Source of the DNA: an uncultured Butyricicoccus sp.
GTDB taxonomy: Bacteria; Bacillota; Clostridia; Oscillospirales; Butyricicoccaceae
Assembly (NCBI GenBank): GCA_934532985.1
Contig: CAKTAV010000004.1
Location: forward strand, 124,001 to 188,000
Length of the DNA stretch: 64,000 bases
Direction of reading: 5' to 3'
A program made the translations under genes and the position numbers. The notes under the pieces were generated by a model, which worked only from the letters and a program-made list of their open reading frames with translations, did no database searches and was not told the DNA's origin. Position 1 is the stretch's first letter. The number at the start of each line of letters is the position of its first letter. Below, one piece after another: positions 57,355 through 64,000 of this stretch.

Positions 57355-60153
57355 TTACTTCGCTACTACCGAAGCGCAGCGAGCACACAGACAAGGATGT
57401 TCTGCATTCTGTCCGACGGTCGGATCGTAGATCCAGCACCGCTCGCACTTTTCACCCTGGATATGCTCAACCGCAATCTTGATGCCATCCAGTGCCTCAT
57501 AGCTGTCGCCCTCGCCGTCGCCGGTCTGAACCGTCAACTGCGATACAATGCACAGCTTCGCCAGATCCTGACCACAGGTGTTCAAGAACTCTGCTGATGC
57601 CTCCGAAGCGGTAATCGTTACCTTTGCCTCCAGCGGCTTGCCAATCAGCTTCGCGCCGCGCGCCTTCTCCAGCGCCTTATTGACGTCGTCGCGTATCGCA
57701 ATCAGCTTGTCCCACTTTGCCATCTGTTCTTCGCCGAACAGCAGCGCGTCGTCCGCCGACGGCATGTCATTGAGCAGGATGTTGCGCAGATCGTCGCCCT
57801 CGCGGTGCGGCATCGCCTTCCAAACCTCATCCGAGGTGAAGCTCAGGATCGGGGAAACCAGACGAACCATCGCGTCCAAAATGCGATACATCGCCGTCTG
57901 TGCGCTGCGGCGCAGGTTGCCATTCTCCTCTTCGCAGTACAGGCGATCCTTAATAACGTCCAGATAGAAGTTGGACATATCCACAACGCAGAAGTTGTAG
58001 ATCGCACGATATACGGCGTGGAACTCATAGTTATTATAGGCCTCGCGTACCTTGGCAACCAGATCATTCATACGCATCAGCGCCCACTGATCCAGCTCTA
58101 CCATATCAGCGTACGCAACCATATCCTTTGTTTCAAATCCGTTCAGGTTACCCAGCATATAGCGGCAGGTGTTTCGGATCTTCAGATAGGCATTCGCCAG
58201 CTGCTTCAGAATCGGCTTGGACAGGCGCATATCCTGCGTATAATCTGCCGAGGATACCCACAGACGGAAGATGTCCGCACCGTATTCCTTGATGGTCTCC
58301 TGCGGACTGATGGCGTTGCCCAGCGATTTATGCATAACCTTGCCTTCGCCGTCAACCGTCCAGCCGTGGGTGATAATTTCCTTATACGGAGCCTTGCCGT
58401 TGACCGCAATCGAGGTCAGCATCGACGACTGGAACCAGCCGCGGTACTGGTCGCCGCCCTCCAGATACAGGTCCGCCGGATAGCGCAGCTCTTCGCGCGT
58501 ATCGCTGACCGCCGACCACGTCGAACCGGAGTCAAACCAAACGTCCAGAATATCCTTCTCCTTGCGGAAGTGGGTGCAACCGCACTCGCATGTTGCGCCT
58601 TCCGGCATCAGCTGTTCGACCGAACGTGCCCACCATGCGTTGGAGCCTTCCTTCTCAACAATCTTTGCTACTTTGTCAATGCTCTCATCCGTGCAGTACG
58701 GCTTGCCGCATTCCTCACAGAAGAACATCGGAATCGGAACGCCCCATGTGCGCTGACGGGAAATACACCAGTCCGAGCGCTCCTGAATCATGGAGATCAT
58801 GCGCTCCTTGCCCCATGCCGGCTTCCAGTAAATATCATCGCACGCTTTGACTGCATCGTCCTTGATGGCGTCAACCGAAGCAAACCACTGCTGCGTCGCA
58901 CGGAAGATAATCGGCTTCTTGCAACGCCAGCAATGCGGATAGCTATGCACGATGTCCTTGCTGGACAGCAGAGCATTGCTCTCTACCAGATCCTTAAAAA
59001 TAACCGGATGTGCCTTGGTGACGTGCAGACCGGCGTACTTGCCCGCGTATTCATTCAGGCAGCCGCGCGCATCAACCGATACCTCCATCGTGATGTCTGT
59101 CGGAATCTGCTCGTACTTCTGACAGACATAGAAGTCATCCAGACCGAAGGACGGCGCCGTGTGAACACAGCCCGAACCGGCATCCAGCGTGACATGATCG
59201 CCCAGAATAATCAGCGAATCGCGGTTCATAAACGGATGATATGCCGTCATATATTCAAATTCATCGCCAAACAGCGTGCCGACCGTCTCGTACTCGGTAA
59301 TGCCGGACTCACTCATAACGCTGGAGACCAGATCAGTCGCCATGATGAGAATTTCGCCCGTCGCAATCTTAACCAGCGAGTACTCCAGCTGCGGATTCAG
59401 GCAGATTGCCATGTTGCCCGGCAGCGTCCACGTCGTGGTCGTCCAAATGACGAAGTACATCTTGTCGAGGTCGCCGAACTGTGCCAGTTTGCCCTTGTCA
59501 TCGTGTACCTTAAACTTAACGAAAATCGTCGTTACCGGATCATCCGCGTACTCTACCTCGGCCTCTGCCAGCGCGGTCTCACAGGTCGGGCACCAATAGG
59601 TCGGCTTCAGGCCCTGATAGATCAGGCCCTTCTTTGCCATCGCGCCAAAGACACGAACCTGCTTTGCCTCAAACTCCGGCATCAATGTAATATACGGATG
59701 ATCCCAGTCACCGACAACGCCGAGACGCTTAAAGCCCTTGCGCTGCTTGTCCACCTGCTCCAGTGCAAATTCGCGACACTTGTCGCGGAATTCCGGAACC
59801 GGCATCTCATTACGCTTAACGCCCTTCTTCTGGATGGCCGTCTCAATCGGCATACCGTGAGTATCCCAACCCGGAATATACGGTGCCTTGAAACCAGACA
59901 TATTTTTATACCGAATGATAAAATCCTTCAGGATCTTGTTCAGAGCATGACCGATATGAATATCGCCGTTAGCATACGGAGGGCCATCGTGCAGCACGTA
60001 AAGCGGCTTGCCCTCATTCTTTTTCATCAGTGTATGATAAAGATCCTGTTCGTACATTTCCTCCAGCATACCCGGCTCACGCTTTGCGAGCGCGGCGCGC
60101 ATCGGGAAATCGGTTTTCGGTAGATTGATTGTCTTATTGTAGTCCTGCGGCAT
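57355..60153 (-). CDS. ileS: Isoleucyl-tRNA synthetase
   Basis: A 932-residue class I synthetase. The HIGH motif appears as Asn-Gly-Asp-Ile-His-Ile-Gly-His near residue 60, the KMSKS-type loop as Val-Met-His-Lys-Ser-Leu-Gly-Asn, and a C-terminal zinc finger as Cys-Glu-Arg-Cys-Trp and Cys-Leu-Cys-Ala-Arg-Cys. The large CP1 editing domain lies in between. The ATG at 60153 follows AGAAAGGA by 12 bases; an in-frame codon 12 codons upstream is less likely. No T-box leader is visible in the short upstream gap. Confidence 0.96.
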   Translation of the reverse strand: MPQDYNKTINLPKTDFPMRAALAKREPGMLEEMYEQDLYHTLMKKNEGKPLYVLHDGPPYANGDIHIGHALNKILKDFIIRYKNMSGFKAPYIPGWDTHGMPIETAIQKKGVKRNEMPVPEFRDKCREFALEQVDKQRKGFKRLGVVGDWDHPYITLMPEFEAKQVRVFGAMAKKGLIYQGLKPTYWCPTCETALAEAEVEYADDPVTTIFVKFKVHDDKGKLAQFGDLDKMYFVIWTTTTWTLPGNMAICLNPQLEYSLVKIATGEILIMATDLVSSVMSESGITEYETVGTLFGDEFEYMTAYHPFMNRDSLIILGDHVTLDAGSGCVHTAPSFGLDDFYVCQKYEQIPTDITMEVSVDARGCLNEYAGKYAGLHVTKAHPVIFKDLVESNALLSSKDIVHSYPHCWRCKKPIIFRATQQWFASVDAIKDDAVKACDDIYWKPAWGKERMISMIQERSDWCISRQRTWGVPIPMFFCEECGKPYCTDESIDKVAKIVEKEGSNAWWARSVEQLMPEGATCECGCTHFRKEKDILDVWFDSGSTWSAVSDTREELRYPADLYLEGGDQYRGWFQSSMLTSIAVNGKAPYKEIITHGWTVDGEGKVMHKSLGNAISPQETIKEYGADIFRLWVSSADYTQDMRLSKPILKQLANAYLKIRNTCRYMLGNLNGFETKDMVAYADMVELDQWALMRMNDLVAKVREAYNNYEFHAVYRAIYNFCVVDMSNFYLDVIKDRLYCEEENGNLRRSAQTAMYRILDAMVRLVSPILSFTSDEVWKAMPHREGDDLRNILLNDMPSADDALLFGEEQMAKWDKLIAIRDDVNKALEKARGAKLIGKPLEAKVTITASEASAEFLNTCGQDLAKLCIVSQLTVQTGDGEGDSYEALDGIKIAVEHIQGEKCERCWIYDPTVGQNAEHPCLCARCASVVAK

Positions 60154-60272
60154 TGAACCGTACCATCCTTTCTGTTTATCCAGCCGCACACAGAATTCTG
60201 CGCGCCGCTGTCAGCTGCCCTTGCAGCTACTTGTATCGCAAACAGGCCAAAAGCCGTTTATCGTCGTAATTA

Positions 60273-60992
60273 TTATCCTTCTGACCCCGTCACTTCTACC
60301 GTAAAGGCATCTTCCTTTACAGACTTTTCTTCCTCATGCTCCATTTCTTTCTGCATGTCCTCTTCTGGAATCAGCGGATTGGAAAAGGTTTTCGAAAAAT
60401 CATCCTCTTCCTCCGGCTTCTCGTAGCTCGGCTCGATCGGGGCCTCTACACTGCCAGTAATCGTCTCCGCAGAGGATTCCTTCTCCTCTCCAGACGCAGT
60501 CTGAAAGCCAAAGTGCGATGGAATTGCAGCAATCCGTTCGCTTTCCTCGCGAAAACGGCGCGTCATCATCTCAATAAAATACGCACTTTCGTGCTGTGCC
60601 TCGCGCAGCATATTTTTCTCCTGCACAATCGACTCCTCATACTGCCGCAGTAAAAGACTTCCCTTCTGCTCTGCGGTGTTTGTAATCTTGTCTGCCTGTG
60701 CATTTGCTTCCTTCAAAATGCGCTCTGCCTCGCGGTTTGCCTTGTCCATGGTTTCTTCCGCAATGTTCTGTGCGGTAAGCAACGCCTGACGGATGCCTTC
60801 CTCCACGCGACGATATTCCTCAATTTTATCCACCAATACCTTCATCTTGCTGCGAAGTTCGGTGTTCTGCTGCTCCAGCTTTTCATAATCGCTCGACAGC
60901 TGGCTAAATGCCGTGTCAACCGCCTGCATATCATAACCGCCAAATACAGCCTTTTCGAATTTCAACTGCTTCACTTCCGTAGAGCTAAGCAT
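60273..60992 (-). CDS. divIVA: DivIVA-domain cell division protein
   Basis: A 239-residue DivIVA-type protein that binds curved membrane at poles and septa. The N-terminal lipid-binding part (Phe-Glu-Lys-Ala-Val-Phe-Gly-Gly-Tyr) is followed by a coiled coil from about residue 25 to 145 and an acidic, probably disordered tail. GGAGG 5 bases before the ATG at 60992 decides the start. It lies in the division cluster with yggT and sepF, as usual in Firmicutes. Confidence 0.93.
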   Translation of the reverse strand: MLSSTEVKQLKFEKAVFGGYDMQAVDTAFSQLSSDYEKLEQQNTELRSKMKVLVDKIEEYRRVEEGIRQALLTAQNIAEETMDKANREAERILKEANAQADKITNTAEQKGSLLLRQYEESIVQEKNMLREAQHESAYFIEMMTRRFREESERIAAIPSHFGFQTASGEEKESSAETITGSVEAPIEPSYEKPEEEDDFSKTFSNPLIPEEDMQKEMEHEEEKSVKEDAFTVEVTGSEG

Positions 60993-61081
60993 CTCAGTCC
61001 TCCTCTTTGCCAATCAAACTCCTGTGTTCAAGAAAAGAAAAACGGGAAAAGCCGGGAAATTCCCGGCAGAAATCCAAAGAA

Positions 61082-61369
61082 TTAGAAATATACCGCCTGT
61101 AACAGCGATTCCGCAAGCCAAAGAACCAGAAACGCCAGCAAAACCGAAAAGTCCAGCGGACTATTTCGGAGCGCACTGACACGGCTCAAAAGCGAGCGAA
61201 ACGGCTGAATCAGCGGCTCCGTACATGTATACACAAAGTCATATAACCGTGTCTGCTGTATCTGCGGAAACCATGACATCAGCGCCCGAATAATCAAAAG
61301 CCACTGCGCCAACCGGATGGCAGCCATTGCAATTCGGAATATAAAATAGGTCAGCATTACCATAAGCAA
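61082..61369 (-). CDS. YggT-family membrane protein
   Basis: A 95-residue protein with two hydrophobic segments (about 5-25 and 68-88) and the family motif Leu-Met-Ser-Trp-Phe-Pro-Gln-Ile near residue 29 with Glu-Pro-Leu-Ile-Gln-Pro-Phe-Arg. The function of YggT is not settled; in Firmicutes it sits between sepF and divIVA (ylmG), where it influences nucleoid or division organisation. The usual ylmH gene between it and divIVA is absent here. Confidence 0.88.
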   Translation of the reverse strand: MLMVMLTYFIFRIAMAAIRLAQWLLIIRALMSWFPQIQQTRLYDFVYTCTEPLIQPFRSLLSRVSALRNSPLDFSVLLAFLVLWLAESLLQAVYF

Positions 61370-61376
61370 TACGCAA

Positions 61377-61880
61377 TTAGTCTGTAAAGCGGAGGCCGTT
61401 GCTCTCCAGTTCGCTGATCAGATCCTCACCGACAATTTCAACATTGTACGGCGTGATAAGATACGTATCCTTTGCAACGCGCTTAATCTTGCCCTCAATG
61501 GCAAACGCAACACCGCTCAGGAAGTCCAGCATGCGGGTTGCCACCTCTTTTTCCGTGCTTTCCAGATTCAGCACAACCGTCATCTTATTCTTCAGGTGGT
61601 CCGCAATGTCAACCACGCTGTTGAACTGCTCTGCCTTAACCAGAACAACAGCCAGCTTGGTCGTTGCGCTAATGTTGACGACGCGGTTATTGCGCGCTGC
61701 CGTCGGCACAGAGCCCGCGGTCTCCCGAACAGCCGTGCTTGTCTGTGCGGGATGCGAGCGCGAAGAGGCATACGGCGGCTCCTGCACCTGCGTTTCGCCC
61801 ATTTCTTCGTCGGTCTCGTATTCGTACTCTTCTTCTTCCTCGCCTGTTACCCAAGACTTAAAGCTATCCAAGAAGCCCAT
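61377..61880 (-). CDS. sepF: Cell division protein SepF
   Basis: A 167-residue FtsZ-binding protein that anchors the Z ring. An amphipathic N-terminal helix (Met-Gly-Phe-Leu-Asp-Ser-Phe-Lys-Ser-Trp) is the membrane anchor, followed by an acidic variable region and the C-terminal SepF domain with Asn-Leu-Glu-Ser-Thr-Glu-Lys and Phe-Leu-Ser-Gly-Val-Ala-Phe-Ala. GGGAGG 8 bases before the ATG at 61880 sets the start. Confidence 0.95.
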   Translation of the reverse strand: MGFLDSFKSWVTGEEEEEYEYETDEEMGETQVQEPPYASSRSHPAQTSTAVRETAGSVPTAARNNRVVNISATTKLAVVLVKAEQFNSVVDIADHLKNKMTVVLNLESTEKEVATRMLDFLSGVAFAIEGKIKRVAKDTYLITPYNVEIVGEDLISELESNGLRFTD

Positions 61881-61914
61881 GTGGTTTTCCTCCCATATAA
61901 TGAATCCATTCAAC

Positions 61915-62625
61915 TTAATAGTGGCGTGCACCAAAAATTGTCGTACCTAAGCGGACAATATTTGCCCCGCAGGCAATCGCCGCTTCAAAATCCGCACTCA
62001 TGCCCATCGACAAATAGTCCATAGAAACATTATCGTATTTTTTAGCCGATATGTCAACAAATAGTTGATGCATTCTGTCAAAATAATAAGTATCGTCTCG
62101 CTTTTCGTCAGGTTTTGGAGGAATTGCCATAAGTCCTCGAATTCGAATATTCTCCATCTGAGAAATTGCCTGAATCGCTTCCATCACCTCATCCGGGTCA
62201 ATTCCCAGTTTGGCCTCTTCGCGTCCGATATTGATCTCCAGAAGAATATCCTGACACAATCCAGCCTTCTTCGCCTCCTTGGAAATCACCGACGCCAGTT
62301 TAACAGAGCTAACTGATTCAATCAGGCTGACCTTTCCTATCAGATACTTAACCTTGTTGGACTGAAGTGTTCCAATAAAGTGCAGCGGGCATCCATCATA
62401 GGCGTGCTCCTCATATTTTCCGAGCAACTCCTGCACACGGTTTTCTCCGCATACGTCAATCCCCGCCCGCACAGCAGCCTGTACGCGCTCCACGTCGTTC
62501 ATCTTTGTCGCCGCCACCAGCGTGATATCCTCCGGCTGCCGTCCCGCCTTTTCAGCGGCCTCGGCAATCCGTGCCCGCGCATCGGTTACGTTATTTACAA
62601 TCTGCTTTTCTTCTTCGACTGTCAT
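61915..62625 (-). CDS. PLP homeostasis protein, YggS/PROSC family
   Basis: A 236-residue single-domain alanine-racemase-fold protein that binds pyridoxal phosphate and keeps B6 and amino acid pools in balance. The PLP-lysine context Val-Ala-Ala-Thr-Lys near residue 36, the Gly-Glu-Asn-Arg-Val-Gln-Glu motif and the late Ser-Met-Gly-Met-Ser-Ala-Asp motif are present. It is next to sepF as in Bacillus (ylmE). Start overlaps the end of the hlyD-like gene by 4 bases. Confidence 0.94.
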   Translation of the reverse strand: MTVEEEKQIVNNVTDARARIAEAAEKAGRQPEDITLVAATKMNDVERVQAAVRAGIDVCGENRVQELLGKYEEHAYDGCPLHFIGTLQSNKVKYLIGKVSLIESVSSVKLASVISKEAKKAGLCQDILLEINIGREEAKLGIDPDEVMEAIQAISQMENIRIRGLMAIPPKPDEKRDDTYYFDRMHQLFVDISAKKYDNVSMDYLSMGMSADFEAAIACGANIVRLGTTIFGARHY

Positions 62626-63887
62626 TTTACAACCTTCTTATCTTCAATGTCCTTTGCTCGCCGAATGATTTTATCATTGACAACCAGCGAATCATCTCCA
62701 ATGACTCCCTGCTTTACAATATAATAATCCGAACCCTTATACAGCGGATCAATTACCTTAAAGCTCGAAATCTTATTGTTCTCAATGTACACACCGATCT
62801 GACCATCGTCGTTGATATGTATCGCGTCCGTCGGCACCTTGAGACCGGTATACGATGCCAGCACAATCGAGCCGACTTCCTTCCGCTTGGACACCAAATC
62901 GGAATTCATGTCATACGATCGGAACAGAACCAACACCTTGCCGGACTCCGAATCCGGACGGATCGCATACACCGTCGCCTTCACATTGTCGCTCGGCTGT
63001 GAAAAGCGCAGCGTCACTTCCTGCTTTTCCTTCAGGCGTGACGCCTCGGATTTGCTCAAAATCGTCGCATAATACCAGCTGTACTCGCTGACAATTTTGC
63101 AATTGCTGGAGTCGCCCGCACTGACATTTTTCGCCGCCAGTTTCTCCAGCGACGTTGCCGTCAAATCATCGATACAGTCCAGCGTAAAGACATTCTCATA
63201 TCCGTCCACCGTTTGGCTGAAATATCCGGAATATTCGGACGAAATTGTGCTTGTCTGATTCTGCAGCTTTTTTTCCAGTGAAGTCTGCGTCGTTTTCAGC
63301 TTTTTAACCTGCGAGGAAATATCCTTCATATTGCCATTCATGGAACCGCTTTGCAGTGCATAGGCACGCAGCTGATGAATATGACTGGAAAGCTGGTCAT
63401 ACGCTCCGGAATCAACAGCATCGCCGATGCTGTTGATCTCCGAGGTGATCTTTTGATCAATCCGACTGGTATTCGTCACATACGAGTTGTTTTGCAGCGA
63501 TTCCAGCTGTGAAATCTGCTCCTTAATATCCTCCAGCTGCTGGCTCTCCTGCAAGGATTCTTCGTTTTTATAGATGGTAACCAGGGCAGCATCCTTCGCC
63601 ACCTTGTCGCCATCCGAGTAGTTGTATTCGGACGTCTTTGCATCGTCCACCTTGACGACCTTCTCTTCACGAATAAAATATCCGGTTGCCGAAATGGCAT
63701 CGTCCATCGTCACCTGTGCGGCGCGTACCAGAACAACTGGACGATAGTGTGAGACAGCAAAATTTCCAAATAAATAAATCAAAAACGCAACACCGATCAG
63801 CACCGGCACCTGTATTGACTTTTCCTTTGTTACTCGCAGAATCCTGCGAAATCCGTTGCGAATTCGGCGAAAAAATTGTTTCTTCAT
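62622..63887 (-). CDS. HlyD-like membrane fusion protein
   Basis: A 421-residue protein with a basic N terminus, one membrane helix at about residues 27-47, a biotinyl-lipoyl-like barrel half (about 55-105), a coiled-coil hairpin (about 108-215) and C-terminal beta domains. This is the layout of HlyD/EmrA adaptor proteins, but no transporter is next to it. It is a usual first neighbour of yggS-sepF in Clostridia, with unknown role, perhaps at the septal envelope. AGGAG lies 8 bases before the ATG. Confidence 0.78.
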   Translation of the reverse strand: MKKQFFRRIRNGFRRILRVTKEKSIQVPVLIGVAFLIYLFGNFAVSHYRPVVLVRAAQVTMDDAISATGYFIREEKVVKVDDAKTSEYNYSDGDKVAKDAALVTIYKNEESLQESQQLEDIKEQISQLESLQNNSYVTNTSRIDQKITSEINSIGDAVDSGAYDQLSSHIHQLRAYALQSGSMNGNMKDISSQVKKLKTTQTSLEKKLQNQTSTISSEYSGYFSQTVDGYENVFTLDCIDDLTATSLEKLAAKNVSAGDSSNCKIVSEYSWYYATILSKSEASRLKEKQEVTLRFSQPSDNVKATVYAIRPDSESGKVLVLFRSYDMNSDLVSKRKEVGSIVLASYTGLKVPTDAIHINDDGQIGVYIENNKISSFKVIDPLYKGSDYYIVKQGVIGDDSLVVNDKIIRRAKDIEDKKVVK

Positions 63888-63898
63888 GAAACGCGCTC

Positions 63899-64000
63899 CT
63901 AGATGGCGGCTTCCGAAGCTCCTTCCTTCTCCCGCTTTGTAAATAGTTCCAGCCGTCGGGCCGGAATCAACGTAGAGACGGCGTGTTTATACACCATTTC
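63899..64000 (-). CDS. C-terminal fragment of an unidentified protein (33 residues)
   Basis: The window ends inside a minus-strand gene whose last 33 codons end at TAG 63899-63901, 11 bases before the hlyD-like start. The peptide is basic (Leu-Ile-Pro-Ala-Arg-Arg-Leu-Glu-Leu-Phe-Thr-Lys-Arg). No family is recognised. It is probably in the same operon. Confidence 0.5.
   Translation of the reverse strand, partial: EMVYKHAVSTLIPARRLELFTKREKEGASEAAI

Noticed and set aside
60154..60272. A possible T-box leader before ileS.
   Set aside because: The gap is only about 120 bases and shows neither the TGG-type antiterminator box nor the specifier stem.
1..64000. CRISPR arrays, tRNA genes and intact insertion sequences.
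   Set aside because: Looked for regular spaced repeats, cloverleaf sequences and transposase motifs; none was seen. Only the integrase remnant near 12.5 kb hints at a mobile element.

Overview
ORGANISM. The window looks like the chromosome of a spore-forming, low-to-mid-GC Firmicute of class Clostridia, plausibly an Oscillospirales-type gut anaerobe; that rank is inference only. The evidence is spoIIR, the yabO-yabP-yabQ-divIC-yabR block, ytaF, a diaminopimelate operon under a lysine riboswitch, oxygen-sensitive enzymes (ferredoxin-dependent indolepyruvate oxidoreductase, class I fumarase subunit, 2-hydroxyacyl-CoA dehydratase-type activase) and Firmicute riboswitch classes. Most of the window is ordinary housekeeping sequence. 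No CRISPR array, tRNA, rRNA or intact mobile element was seen. LAYOUT, 1-13 kb. On the minus strand: a membrane protein fragment at the left edge, spoIIR, ispE, a PHP phosphatase, an AT-rich DUF5677-like gene, a DUF3877-like gene, a fumarase alpha subunit overlapping an amidohydrolase, the yabR-divIC-yabQ-yabP-yabO block, then radC, a MocR regulator and a GNAT acetyltransferase with their own promoter. From 11.06 to 12.53 kb lies a scar of broken genes: the catalytic end of a sortase, pieces of an SpaA-type surface protein and an integrase N-terminus. LAYOUT, 13-27.5 kb. A YbaK deacylase, tgt-queA (queuosine), a lysine riboswitch with asd-dapA-dapB, uppP, a two-gene activase/dehydratase-like system, an orphan DltA-like adenylating enzyme, and a SAM-I riboswitch with metK. 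LAYOUT, 27.5-37 kb. A lipoprotein, a tiny ferredoxin without a canonical start, a FlK-like thioesterase, an acyl-CoA synthetase, iorA-iorB and a phenylacetate-CoA ligase. Together these could convert aromatic 2-oxo acids to aryl-acetyl-CoA and on to acids with ATP recovery. They are followed by a large gap with a candidate small RNA, and an alanine/glycine symporter under a single-aptamer glycine riboswitch. LAYOUT, 37-64 kb. tig-clpP-clpX plus a small coupled gene; lepB-rbgA-rnhB-yraN-dipeptidase-thrC-phosphoesterase; rplS with a structured leader; a GH13 amylase; ytaF; an ABC-F ATPase; murD; RNase P RNA; asnB; a Cof phosphatase; a RluA pseudouridine synthase; lspA; ileS; and the division cluster divIVA-yggT-sepF-yggS-hlyD-like. 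MOST NOTABLE. Two promoter-terminator pairs bound short non-coding transcripts (about 6202-6291 and 35107-35330). A three-stem RNA structure precedes paaK. The surface-protein/sortase/integrase scar records several deletions. I found no clear-cut new multi-gene system.
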